The translations under genes and the position numbers were made by a program. Of a stretch of 64,000 bases of DNA, positions 41,589 to 51,600 are shown piece by piece (the first letter of the stretch is position 1; the number at the start of each line of letters is the position of its first letter). Source of the stretch: Rhizobiaceae bacterium (GTDB lineage: Bacteria > Pseudomonadota > Alphaproteobacteria > Rhizobiales > Rhizobiaceae); NCBI GenBank assembly GCA_029233925.1, contig JARGOX010000008.1, positions 1 through 64,000 on the forward strand, given 5' to 3'. Under the pieces are notes generated by a model that worked only from the letters and a program-made list of their open reading frames with translations, did not search any database and was not told the origin of the DNA.

Positions 41589-43802
41589 TCAGGCTGCCTG
41601 GCCGATGTTTTCTCCGGCACCGAAGCGTCCGTAGAAAGTCTCGCCGTTCTTGGCCATGTCCCTGAGCAGCGGGGTCGGTTTGAAGTGGTCGCCGTGCTTG
41701 AGAGCCAAAGCATCGCACATGGTGACAAACTCCCTGGCGCCGATACCGTCGATATAGGACAGGGCACCGCCGGTATAGGGTGCAAAGCCGAAGCCGAGGA
41801 TCGAGCCGACATCGGCTTCCCGCGGATCGGTCACAATGCCTTCTTCCATGGTTCTGGCTGCTTCCAGAGCGATGGTGGCAAGAAAGCGTGTCTTGACTTC
41901 TTCGACGTCAATATCATCAGCATTCTGCTGCGGATAAAGATCCTTCAATCCCGGCCAGATGTGCTTTTTGGCGGGTTTATCCGGATAGTCATAGAAGCCC
42001 TTGCCATTCTTGCGTCCAAGCCGTCCGTGGTCGTCGACCATTGTGTCGATCAATTTGACATGGCGCGGATCCACGGCGCTTTCGCCCAGATCGGCAATGG
42101 TCGCACGATTGACCTTCTGGGAAAGATCGATGGCCACTTCGTCATTGAGCGCCAGCGGCCCGACCGGCATGCCGGCCATTTTGGCAATGTTTTCGATCAT
42201 CACCGGCGGGATGCCTTCGACGACCATGCTGTAGGCTTCGGTCATGTAGCGCATGACACAGCGATTGACGTAGAAGCCGCGTGTGTCATTGACGACAATC
42301 GGCGTCTTCTTGATGGCCTGCACATAGTCCAGGGCAACGGCAAGCGCCTTGTCTGCGGTCTTTTCACCCATGATGATTTCAACAAGCATCATCCGGTCAA
42401 CCGGAGAGAAGAAATGGATGCCGACAAAATCATCCGGTCGCTTGGAGTTTTCCGCAAGACCGGTAATGGGCAGGGTAGACGTGTTGGAAGCAAAAACCGC
42501 ACCCGGTTTCAACACCGCTTCGGTTGCTTCGGTGACGATCTTCTTGATGCCACGATCCTCAAAGACCGCTTCGATGACAAGCTCTGCGCCCTCCAGAGCG
42601 TTGTAATCAGAAGATGGCGTGATCAGCGCCAGAAGCTGGTCCGCCTGTTCCTGGCTCATCCGGCCCTTTTTCACGGCTGCAGTGACGAGGTCCAGCGAAT
42701 GCGCCTTGCCCTTGTCGGCTGCTTCCTGGTCCCGATCAATCAGAACCACCGGTATGCCGGCTTTCGCGGTGGAATAGGCAATGCCGGCACCCATGAAACC
42801 GGCGCCAATGACACCGACCTTGGTAAATTTGGTCTTTTCCACACCGGCCGGACGACGTGCGCCCTTGCCGAGTTCCTGCAAGGAAACAAACAGCGAGCGC
42901 ACCATCGCATAGGCTTCAGGTGTCTGCAGAATCTCGGTGAAATACCGCTGTTCGATACGCAGACCCGTATCGAAGGGCACCTGCAGGCCTTCAAACACAC
43001 ATTTCAGAATGGCGAAGGCCGCCGGATAATTGCCATAGCTCTGCTTGCGCAAGGTGGCTGAAACGGCTGGCCAAAGCTGTGCGCCCTGCGGGCTCCAGAC
43101 AGGGCCGCCCGGCAGTTTGAAGCCTTTGACATCCCACGGCTGAACCGGTTTCAATCCGTCACGTATCATCTGTTTGGCTGTTTCGATCAGCTTTTCAGGT
43201 GCCGCAATCTCGTGAATGAGGCCCATGGATTTGGCTTTTTTCGGGGTGAGATTCTGACCGGTGGTCATCATCATCAGGGCTTCCTGCTGACCGGTGAGCC
43301 GCGGAACACGCTGGGTGCCGCCGGCGCCTGGAAAGATGCCGACCTTGACTTCGGGCAGGGCCATCTTGACCGACCCGCTGTCGGCTGCAACACGGCCATG
43401 GCAGGCCAGCGACATTTCAAAGGCACCGCCCATGCATACGCCATTGATCGCTGAAACCCAGGGTTTGCCGCTGGTTTCAAGCTTGCGGAAAAGGCCCGAC
43501 ATGCGTCCCACCTGATCAAACAGGATACGGGCTGCGCCTTCGGGGTTATTGGCCTTTTCCTCATGGATGCGGGCAAACATTGCATTGAGCATGGTCAGGT
43601 CAGCGCCGCCGGAAAAGGTCGCTTTTCCGGACGTGATGACGGCGCCCTTGATGGCATCATCGGCCACCACGGCGTCAATGATCGTATCCAGTTCGACCAT
43701 CACCTCTTCGGTGAAGACATTCATCGACTTGTCGGGCATGTCCCAGGTGACGAGGGCGATACCGTCGGAGTCGGTTTCTACGGTGAAATTTTGATAGGTC
43801 AT
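41589..43802 (-). CDS. FadB-like 3-hydroxyacyl-CoA dehydrogenase / enoyl-CoA hydratase
   Basis: A 737-aa multifunctional beta-oxidation enzyme. Residues 1-300 are a crotonase domain (SGGADLTMLNAMF, then INGVCMGGAFEMSLACHGRV). Residues about 320-500 are the NAD-binding domain (VGVIGAGFMGAGIAYSTAKA), followed by 3-hydroxyacyl-CoA dehydrogenase C-terminal domains (FVGIHFFSPVDRMMLVEIIM). It hydrates enoyl-CoA and oxidises 3-hydroxyacyl-CoA in fatty acid degradation. ATG 43802 (MTYQNFTVE) is selected as the family start. It is the last gene of the operon, 16 bp after the thiolase. Confidence 0.92.
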   Translation of the reverse strand: MTYQNFTVETDSDGIALVTWDMPDKSMNVFTEEVMVELDTIIDAVVADDAIKGAVITSGKATFSGGADLTMLNAMFARIHEEKANNPEGAARILFDQVGRMSGLFRKLETSGKPWVSAINGVCMGGAFEMSLACHGRVAADSGSVKMALPEVKVGIFPGAGGTQRVPRLTGQQEALMMMTTGQNLTPKKAKSMGLIHEIAAPEKLIETAKQMIRDGLKPVQPWDVKGFKLPGGPVWSPQGAQLWPAVSATLRKQSYGNYPAAFAILKCVFEGLQVPFDTGLRIEQRYFTEILQTPEAYAMVRSLFVSLQELGKGARRPAGVEKTKFTKVGVIGAGFMGAGIAYSTAKAGIPVVLIDRDQEAADKGKAHSLDLVTAAVKKGRMSQEQADQLLALITPSSDYNALEGAELVIEAVFEDRGIKKIVTEATEAVLKPGAVFASNTSTLPITGLAENSKRPDDFVGIHFFSPVDRMMLVEIIMGEKTADKALAVALDYVQAIKKTPIVVNDTRGFYVNRCVMRYMTEAYSMVVEGIPPVMIENIAKMAGMPVGPLALNDEVAIDLSQKVNRATIADLGESAVDPRHVKLIDTMVDDHGRLGRKNGKGFYDYPDKPAKKHIWPGLKDLYPQQNADDIDVEEVKTRFLATIALEAARTMEEGIVTDPREADVGSILGFGFAPYTGGALSYIDGIGAREFVTMCDALALKHGDHFKPTPLLRDMAKNGETFYGRFGAGENIGQAA

Positions 43803-43818
43803 GTTTTTCTCCCTGGCC

Positions 43819-45027
43819 CTAGACGCGTTCGATGATGGTTGCAGTGCCCATGCCTGCACCGATGCACAGCGTGACCAGAGCAACGTTCAGATCGCGGCGC
43901 TCGAGTTCATCCAGCACGGTGCCAAGGATCATGGCGCCGGTGGCGCCAAGCGGGTGTCCCATGGCAATGGCGCCGCCATTGACGTTCATCTTGTCATGCG
44001 GAACGTCCAGCGCCTGCATGTAGCGCAGAACCACCGAAGCGAAAGCCTCATTCAGTTCGAACAGATCGATGTCATCTATGGTCATATTGGCGCGTTTGAG
44101 CAGCTTGCGCGTCACATCCACCGGACCGGTCAGCATCAATGCCGGATCGGAACCGATATTGGAAAAGGCGCGAATTTTCGCCCGTGGCTTGAGGTCCATG
44201 ACCTTGCCGCCTTCGGCCGAACCCAGAAGGATGGCCGCAGCACCATCGACGATACCTGACGAATTGCCGGCATGATGCACGTGGTTGATCGTTTCAATCT
44301 CCGGATGGGCCTGAATGCCCACGGCATTGAAACCGCCCATTTCTCCGATCATCCCGAAAGATGCGTTCAGCGAAGCAAGGCTCTGCATATTGGTTTCGGG
44401 ACGCATATGTTCATCGCGGTCGAGAATGGTCAGGCCGTTCTGATCATTGACGGCAATGACCGATTTCTTGAAATAGCCCTTTTCCCAGGAATTGGCTGCA
44501 CGCTTCTGGCTTTCCACCGCATAGGCATCCACGTCGTCGCGCGAGAAACCGTATTTCGTCGCGATCAGATCGGCGGAGACACCCTGTGGCATGAAATAGG
44601 AAGGCATGTTGACCGATGGATCCATGAACCAGGCGCCGCCCGACATGCCAAGACCAACGCGTGACATGGATTCCACACCGCCGGCGATGACGATATCGTC
44701 AGCGCCCTGGCTGATTTTGGCGGCGGCCATGTTGACCGCATCAAGGCCTGAAGCGCAGAAGCGGTTGATCTGGATACCAGGGGCCTGGGTCGCATAGCCG
44801 GCTTCAAATATCGACGCCCGGGCAATGTCACCACCGGCTTCCATCACCGGGTCGACGCAGCCGAAGACCACATCATCAACACCGGATGTGTCCAGTTCAT
44901 TGCGATCGCGAAGCGCTTCAAGAACCTTCGCCCCGAGGCGTACGGAAGGAACCTCATGCAGGCTACCGTCCTTCTTGCCGCGCCCGCGTGGGGTGCGCAC
45001 ATGGTCATATATAAAGGCATCAGCCAT
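43819..45027 (-). CDS. acetyl-CoA C-acyltransferase (thiolase, FadA-like)
   Basis: A 402-aa thiolase that cleaves 3-ketoacyl-CoA. The nucleophile cysteine is in [16 protein letters not shown] (about residue 87). The catalytic histidine is in [16 protein letters not shown] and the second cysteine in [16 protein letters not shown] precedes ATG 45027. It is the third gene of the operon, between an acyl-CoA dehydrogenase and the FadB-like protein. Together these cover all steps after acyl-CoA activation. Confidence 0.93.
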   Translation of the reverse strand: MADAFIYDHVRTPRGRGKKDGSLHEVPSVRLGAKVLEALRDRNELDTSGVDDVVFGCVDPVMEAGGDIARASIFEAGYATQAPGIQINRFCASGLDAVNMAAAKISQGADDIVIAGGVESMSRVGLGMSGGAWFMDPSVNMPSYFMPQGVSADLIATKYGFSRDDVDAYAVESQKRAANSWEKGYFKKSVIAVNDQNGLTILDRDEHMRPETNMQSLASLNASFGMIGEMGGFNAVGIQAHPEIETINHVHHAGNSSGIVDGAAAILLGSAEGGKVMDLKPRAKIRAFSNIGSDPALMLTGPVDVTRKLLKRANMTIDDIDLFELNEAFASVVLRYMQALDVPHDKMNVNGGAIAMGHPLGATGAMILGTVLDELERRDLNVALVTLCIGAGMGTATIIERV

Positions 45028-45055
45028 CGTTGTGTCTCCTTGTAACGTCAGGGGC

Positions 45056-46258
45056 CTAAAGGCTCCGTGCAATAACCAGTTTCATGATTTCGTTGGTGCC
45101 GCCATAGATGCGCTGGACACGCGCATCGCGGAACATGCGGGCGATCGGATATTCATTCATGTAGCCGTAGCCTCCGTGCAATTGCAGGCATTCATCCATC
45201 ACCTTGCACTGCAGGTCTGTCAGCAAGTATTTTGCCATGGACGCGGTCACGGTCGTCAACGCACCCTTGAGGTGTTGCTCGACGCAATGATTGACAAAGA
45301 TGCGGGCCATGGTGGCTTCGGATTTCAGTTCTGCCAGTTTGAACTGGGTGTTCTGGAAATCCAGAACGGTTTTTCCAAAGGCCTTGCGTTCGCGCACATA
45401 GTCGATGGTCAGGGCCAATGCGCGTTCAATCATGGCAATCGCCTGATTGGCGATCAACAGACGTTCCTGCGGCAGTTCCGTCATCAACTGGACAAATCCA
45501 AGGCCTTCTTCGGCGCCCAGCAGATTGGATGTCGGAATGCGCACATCGTTGAAAAACAGTTCCGATGTATCATTGGCCTTCAGGCCGATCTTGTCGAGGT
45601 TGCGACCGCGCTCAAAGCCCTCGACCTGTTCGGTTTCGACAACCATCAACGACGTGCCTTTTGCCCCGGCCGATGGGTCGGTCTTGGTCACGACAATGAT
45701 CAGATTGGCATTCTGGCCATTGGTGATGAATGTCTTGGAGCCGTTGATGACATAGTGATTGCCATCCTTGCGGGCACTGGTCTTGACGCCCTGCAGATCG
45801 GAGCCGGCACCCGGCTCGCTCATGGCGATGGCGCCGATCATCTCGCCGCTGGCGAGCTTTGGCAGCCATTTTTGTTTTTGCTCTTCAGAGCCATGGTTGA
45901 GGATATAGGGTGCGACAATGGCATTGTGCAAAGCGATGCCGAAACCGTCGACACCGATATGGCCGATCGCTTCGGCAATAATGGCCTCATGGGCGTAGGT
46001 GCCACCTGCGCCACCGTATTCTTCGGGAACGGATGCGCAAAGCAACCCGGCAGCGCCGGCCTTTTCCCAGGCTTCGCGGTCGACAATTTCCTGTTTCTCG
46101 TAGCGCTCGTAATGGGGCGCGATTTCGTTTTCCATGAAGCGGTTGGCCATGTCTTCCAGCATGGTCAGGTCATCGCTCATCCACTCCGGACGCGGCACAT
46201 CGAGTACCTGTGAGGCCAGTACCTGTGAGGCCAGTACTTGTGAGGGAGGGGTCGCCAT
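45056..46258 (-). CDS. acyl-CoA dehydrogenase
   Basis: A 400-aa FAD enzyme that introduces the alpha-beta double bond. It shows EEYGGAGGTYAHEAIIAEAI, then AIAMSEPGAGSDLQGVKTSA (FAD/substrate loop), KAFGKTVLDFQNTQFKLAEL and QLHGGYGYMNEYPIARMFRD at the C-terminus. The catalytic Glu would be in the GGTNEI-type region (YGGTNEIMKLV). Residues 6-20 are an ASQVL triplication from a 15-bp repeat, outside the normal family N-terminus. It is the second gene of the operon. Confidence 0.92.
   Translation of the reverse strand: MATPPSQVLASQVLASQVLDVPRPEWMSDDLTMLEDMANRFMENEIAPHYERYEKQEIVDREAWEKAGAAGLLCASVPEEYGGAGGTYAHEAIIAEAIGHIGVDGFGIALHNAIVAPYILNHGSEEQKQKWLPKLASGEMIGAIAMSEPGAGSDLQGVKTSARKDGNHYVINGSKTFITNGQNANLIIVVTKTDPSAGAKGTSLMVVETEQVEGFERGRNLDKIGLKANDTSELFFNDVRIPTSNLLGAEEGLGFVQLMTELPQERLLIANQAIAMIERALALTIDYVRERKAFGKTVLDFQNTQFKLAELKSEATMARIFVNHCVEQHLKGALTTVTASMAKYLLTDLQCKVMDECLQLHGGYGYMNEYPIARMFRDARVQRIYGGTNEIMKLVIARSL
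46203..46247 (-). repeat. 15-bp tandem repeat coding the acyl-CoA dehydrogenase N-terminus
   Basis: Three units, two of them identical (AGTACCTGTGAGGCC), encode SQVLA repeats directly after the start codon. Confidence 0.85.
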
Positions 46259-46323
46259 TTGCTGTTCTCCGCTGGAGGGCCCGATTGAGGCCCTCAGTTC
46301 ATCCTATGTATGTGGGAAGAGGA

Positions 46324-46342
46324 AGCCGGGCTGCAAGCCCGG
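46324..46342. repeat. palindromic stem-loop between the two acyl-CoA dehydrogenase genes
   Basis: GCCGGGCT-GCA-AGCCCGGC is a perfect 8-bp stem with a 3-base loop. The word GCAAGCCCGGC also occurs at the edge of the RAYT region (near 18987). It could be a mRNA-stabilising hairpin or a REP-like palindrome. Confidence 0.55.
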
Positions 46343-46348
46343 CAGTCC

Positions 46349-48145
46349 TTAAAAAGCAGCGGCTTCGAGTGCCATTGTGGAATCGGCGCCCACTTCGATG
46401 CGCTGACGGCGCAGAGCTGTTTCAGGCATCAGACGCTCCATGAAGAAACGAGCGGTAATCAGCTTGTTGTTGTAGTAGTCAGCGTCGTCGCCGGCAGCGG
46501 CATCAAGTTTGCTCTGGGCGATCTTCGCCATCTGCGCCCACATGTAACCAAGGGCCACGATCCCGAAGAGATGCATGTAGTCGGTGGAGCCGGCTCCTGC
46601 ATTGTCAGGATTTTTCATGCCGTTCTGCATGAACCACATGGTGGAAGCCTGCAGATCGTTCAGGCCTTTCTTGAGCTGCTTGGTAAAGGTCGACATTTTC
46701 TCGTCGTCGCGGTTGGCCTCACAGAAATCACCGACTTCCTTGAAATAGGCCATGACAGCCCTGCCGCCATTGGCGCCGAGTTTGCGGCCAACCAGATCAA
46801 GCGCCTGAATGCCATTGGCGCCTTCATAAAGCATGGCGATACGTGAATCGCGCACGTATTGGCTCATGCCCCATTCTTCTATATAGCCGTGCCCGCCGAA
46901 CATCTGCTGTGCCGCAACAGTATTGTCGAACCCCTTGTCTGTCAGCACGCCCTTGAGGATGGGTGTCATCAATCCCAGCACATCATCTGCGGCCTGACGA
47001 TCTTCTTCCGAGTCTGCACGATGCTTGAGATCCGATTGCAATGCCGTCCACAGGATCAGCGCGCGGCTGCCTTCATTGAAGGCACGGATGGTCATCAGGG
47101 TGCGGCGGACATCGGGATGCACGATGATCGGATCGGCTTTCTTCTCCGGTTCCTTGGGGCCGGTCAGCGCCCGACCCTGAATGCGTTCACGTGCATAGTC
47201 AGCGGCATTTTGAGCGGCGATTTCCGATTGGCACAGGCCCTGCAGACCAACGCCGAGCCGGGCCTCATTCATCATGACGAACATGGCTCTGAGGCCCTTG
47301 TTTTCCTCACCGATCAGGTAACCGGTGGCTTCGTCATAATTCATCACACAGGTCGCATTCCCATGGATGCCCATTTTTTCTTCAATGGAACCGCAGGAAA
47401 CGCCATTGGCCTCGCCAGTTGTTCCATTGTCATCGACCAGCAGCTTGGGAACAATGAAAAGCGAAATACCCTTGACGCCTTCAGGCGCGCCTTCAATGCG
47501 GGCGAGCACAAGATGCACGATATTGTCAGACATGTCGTGTTCGCCAGCCGAGATGAAAATCTTCTGCCCGGAAATCTTGTAGCTGCCGTCGTCCTGAGGT
47601 GCAGCCTTGGTGCGCAGCAGCCCCAGGTCCGTACCGCAATGGGGTTCCGTCAGGTTCATGGTGCCCGTCCAGGCGCCATCAATCATGTTTGGAAGCCACT
47701 TGGCCTTCTGTTCGTCGCTGCCATGCTCCGAGATCGCCGCAATGGCGCCCTGGGTCAGGCCTGGATACATCATCAGCGCCATATTGGCGGCGGACAGATA
47801 TTCTCCTATGGCCGTATGAAGAACCAGAGGAAGCCCCTGGCCACCATATTCCGGGCTGGCCGAAAGACCCATCCAGCCACCCTGACGGTATTGCTGATAG
47901 GCTTCCTTGAAACCCTTTGGCGTCGTCACAGTGCCATCGTCATGTCTGACGCAGCCTTCCTGATCGCCGCTCAGATTGAGCGGCAATAGAATTTCCTCGG
48001 CCATTTTGGCGCCTTCATTGAGAATGGCTTCAACCACATCAGGCGTTGCATCGGCAAAACCTGGAAGGTTGTTGTAGCGTTCATAACCAAGGACATCGTT
48101 GAGGATAAACAGCGTGTCTTGAACCGGGGCCTTGTAGCTGGGCAT
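46349..48145 (-). CDS. long acyl-CoA dehydrogenase with extra C-terminal domain
   Basis: A 598-aa member of the roughly 600-residue acyl-CoA dehydrogenase class. The N-terminal helical domain ([20 protein letters not shown]) and C-terminal extension are diagnostic. The core has [20 protein letters not shown], then [39 protein letters not shown] and [19 protein letters not shown], with the catalytic Glu region. This class includes aryl/branched acyl and methylthiopropanoyl-CoA (DmdC) dehydrogenases, so the substrate may not be a plain fatty acyl-CoA. It is first in the operon, behind a 22-bp palindrome at 48205. Confidence 0.9.
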   Translation of the reverse strand: MPSYKAPVQDTLFILNDVLGYERYNNLPGFADATPDVVEAILNEGAKMAEEILLPLNLSGDQEGCVRHDDGTVTTPKGFKEAYQQYRQGGWMGLSASPEYGGQGLPLVLHTAIGEYLSAANMALMMYPGLTQGAIAAISEHGSDEQKAKWLPNMIDGAWTGTMNLTEPHCGTDLGLLRTKAAPQDDGSYKISGQKIFISAGEHDMSDNIVHLVLARIEGAPEGVKGISLFIVPKLLVDDNGTTGEANGVSCGSIEEKMGIHGNATCVMNYDEATGYLIGEENKGLRAMFVMMNEARLGVGLQGLCQSEIAAQNAADYARERIQGRALTGPKEPEKKADPIIVHPDVRRTLMTIRAFNEGSRALILWTALQSDLKHRADSEEDRQAADDVLGLMTPILKGVLTDKGFDNTVAAQQMFGGHGYIEEWGMSQYVRDSRIAMLYEGANGIQALDLVGRKLGANGGRAVMAYFKEVGDFCEANRDDEKMSTFTKQLKKGLNDLQASTMWFMQNGMKNPDNAGAGSTDYMHLFGIVALGYMWAQMAKIAQSKLDAAAGDDADYYNNKLITARFFMERLMPETALRRQRIEVGADSTMALEAAAF

Positions 48146-48635
48146 GGGCGTTCTCTTGTCTGATCCATTGGAATTGGTAGGTGATTGACGTTTCATACAA
48201 TTAATTGACGTTTGCGTAAACGTCAAAATTTGTCGCAGTGAGAAATTGTGCTTACGAAATCCGCACCCTGACAGATGTATAGGTATCGGATTTCGCTGTT
48301 TGCAACGATCAAACGTTCATTTCGTTGCCATGGCTGATGCACACGTCAATGGTGCATTGCCTAAAAATATGCAGGTAAAAACCACCCCCAAATGGCGTCT
48401 TTTCAGCTTTAATCACGCTTATTATTAAGAATTTAACAAAAAATGGCATGGGTTAACGGGTTGTTTACCACGTTTCTGGAATGTGGTGTTGCGATGGCAG
48501 ACCCTGATTCTAAGGTTTTCGTTTCAGATGGAATGGTTTCGCGACCGGATAGTCTACACGCCTGGCGCGCAACGTTCCGGCCAATGCCAGAGATTAGGGA
48601 AAACATGCCCATTCTTTTTTATCGATGCGGATGAA
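48146..48635. other. divergent intergenic region between the beta-oxidation operon and the PodJ-like gene
   Basis: The left side carries the 22-bp palindrome and the promoter for the acyl-CoA dehydrogenase operon. The right side has AT-rich sequence with two TTAAC words 20 bp apart (48433, 48453), GTTTACCA and a GANTC site (48506), which may relate to cell-cycle control of the downstream gene. No extra gene is supported. Confidence 0.4.
48205..48226. promoter_or_regulatory. 22-bp palindromic operator upstream of the acyl-CoA dehydrogenase operon
   Basis: Arms TTGACGTTT and AAACGTCAA surround a GCGT centre, giving a nearly perfect palindrome. A further half-site, ATTGACGTTT, begins at 48184. 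From memory this resembles operators of LiuR-type MerR or related regulators of fatty acid and branched-chain acyl-CoA catabolism. The regulator gene is not in this window. Confidence 0.65.
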
Positions 48636-51600
48636 ATGATGAATAGATCGAGAAATCCGAATAACTGGTCCGACACGCGGCAGTCCTCTTCTGTGGATGC
48701 GCTCAACCAGTCGATTGCCGAGCTTGAGGCGCGGGTCCAGGGATTGAATGCCCGAAACCGGCGTCCTGCACCGCGCACGGAATTTTCGTCAGCCGAGCCT
48801 GACCGCGCCATGCGTCAGCGTTTGCTGGATCAGGAGCGCTTCAGCCAGCATCAACCACCGCAGATGCGCCAGGAAAGCAGACCCGATCCAAGATGGGACC
48901 CAAGACTGGACCCAAGGTTGGACCCCAGGGGAGATCCGAGATTAGACCCCAGAAGCGACCCCAGAGGCGGTCCAAGAGTTGATCAAAGACTGGAACAGAG
49001 ATATGCGCCGCAACGGCCTGTAGAATATGCGTCCAGAGCGCCCGCGCGTGAGCCCATCCCAAGCCCTGCGCCCCGCGCAGCGATGCGTGAGCCGATGCCG
49101 AACCCGTCAACGCGCGATACCAGCAACGCCATGCGGGAAATCGCAGACGCCGTTGCCTCGCTTCGCAACGATTTGCGCCGGGACGTGGGTGAAATAAAAA
49201 CCATGACCAGTTCGGCGGCCATGCCGTCCGATATCAAGGCGGACCTGGCAAGGATTGCCGAACAGATAAATTCCTTCGACAACAGCCGTTCGGACATCGC
49301 GGCAAACGGCATTCAAAATGAGCTGGAAGAATTGCGCACCATGGTCAACGAACTGGCGCGCGAAGATAGCATGCGCCGGCTTGAAACCAGATGGGATGGA
49401 TTTGAAGAGCGCATCTCTGATCTTGACTCAGCGTCGATCCGCGACGAATTGATCACGCTTTCCTACCGACTGGATGATATCAAATCATCGATTGGGTTGC
49501 TGCCTTCTGCATTGCCGCTGCATGCGCTCGAAGACAAGATCAAGATGCTCGTGACGGCCATTGACGCCATGTCCCGTCAGCCGAGCGCCGCCGATCCTGA
49601 ACTGACCCGTCAATTTGCCATACTGGATGACCGGCTGGATGAAATCAGTCGGGCCATCGTGGCCAACAGCGTGGCACAGCCATCAGGCATGGACACGGCC
49701 GCTGTCGCCCGGCTGGAAAACCGGCTTGATTCTCTTGTCGATCACATCGGGCAGCTTGGCCAATCAGACGCCGATGGCGAACTCTCCATGCGCATGGAGG
49801 CATTGGCCAGCCGTGTTGAGGATCTGGCCAACCAGGAAGCCTATGGTGCACTGATGGAGCGGCTTGATCTGCTCTCGCATTCGCTGGCCGAACAGGCCGC
49901 AACCTCTGATCCACGCGTGATATCCCAACTGGAAGATCTTTCCAGAAAGGTCGAGGGGCTTGATCTCGAGATGGCGAATGGCCCTCTTGGCGACCAGCTC
50001 AAGGATCTGGCGCACCGTATCGACAGTATAAACAGCGACCTGACGGCCACAAACGGCAATCAGGATATGTTGTATGTCCGCCTTGAAGATCTTGCCGACC
50101 GGGTTCAGGAAAGCACATCACGGCCAAGCGTAGTGGATTTCAGTCCCCTGGAAGCCCGTCTGGCTGACATAGCTGCGCGACTGGATGAATCCCAGGCGCC
50201 GCAATATGGCAATGATGAATCCATCCGCAGCCTGGAGGACCAGGTTGCCGGCCTTTCTCAACTGCTGAGCAATTCAGGCGGTTCATCCGCGCAATATGAC
50301 AATGTCACGGCAGAGTTGGAACCGCGCCTGGCGGCGATTGAGGGCCACTTGTCCAACAGCAAGGCGGACAGCCAGGATATCGTCATCGAGGCTGCGCGGC
50401 AGGCCGCGGAAGCCGCCATCGCTTCCTATCGGCAAAGTGGCGTACCGGCCGCTGATATGGCGACCATCGAGTCGCTGGTTGGCGACTTGCGATCACTTGA
50501 GAATCTCAGCCGTAAAAGCGAAGAGCGAAGCGCCCGTACCATTGACGCTGTTCACGATACCCTGCTGAAAATTGCCAGCCGGCTTGAAACGCTGGAAGCC
50601 ACGCCGCGGCGTTCAGAAAGACAAGACGTCGCGGATTACGCCCATGAAGAAGCACAATTTGGTGGCGCGCCCCATGCGGCCTCTGCTGTCTACACGCGGC
50701 GAGAGGAAGCCCATGCCGGTGACTATGGGGACGGGTTTGCACCTGATGTCCACCATGATCTGCCAAAGCGCGAGAATGCACCCTCCGGAGATTCGCTGCT
50801 GAAGGGGCTGAAAAAACGCATATCCGGCAAACGTGCCGACACGGCTGAAAGTCCGCGGCAGAACGGTCTGCAAAATGTGAATCCGTCGCCATCAATCGAT
50901 CCGGTCGCAGATATAGACCCGGAAACGGCTAATATCCCCATGGAGCCAGGATCAGGTTCACCTGATATCAAGCGCATAATGGCAAAGGTGCGTGAAGCGC
51001 AGCAAATGGCAGACCAGGATCGCCCGCAGCCTGCTGAACCGGAAAAATCCGATTTTATTGCCGCAGCACGTCGCGCAGCACGGGCCGCAGCAACTGAAGC
51101 TGGTGAAATCGAAAAACCTGTTGCCGACGAACAAAAAGCCTCCTCATCTCTGACGCAGTCGGTGGTCCGTCGCCGCAAGCCACTTCTCATGGCTGCCGGA
51201 GCTATTTTGCTAGCAGTCCTGTCCTATCCTCTGATTGCCGGTTTCCTCGCCAATGACGAGGAGCCCGTGCGAACAGTCTCGCTTGATGTGCCAGCCGTCA
51301 CCGTGCCTGCAACGCAACCGGTTACAGAGCCTCTGGCCGATGCAAATGACAACCTTCCGCAAGTGCGCATTGGAAGAAGTGAAGAAGCTGACGTCTCCGC
51401 CATAGCCGGCAACACGGATCCGGCGCCCCAGAAAATTATTTCCTCCGATGCCTCGGTGCAGCCAAATCAGGGCTTTCAGCCTGCCCAATCCGAAGCACCG
51501 ACGCAAACAGCATCCCTGGCACAAGACGGCGGCTCATCGGTTCAGGCCATTGAAATGCCTCCCGAATCTGCCGGTCCGGTTGAGCTGCGTGAAGCCGCTG

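Noticed and set aside
41373-43061. 562-codon plus-strand frame opposite the FadB-like gene
   Set aside because: Antisense shadow crossing a terminator and the end of another gene.
44825-46213. 462-codon plus-strand frame opposite the thiolase and acyl-CoA dehydrogenase genes
   Set aside because: It spans two real genes and their spacer on the opposite strand; no start signal.
48424-48460. CtrA box in the PodJ-like promoter
   Set aside because: TTAA words are present but not with the TTAA-N7-TTAA spacing; evidence is too weak for a site call.
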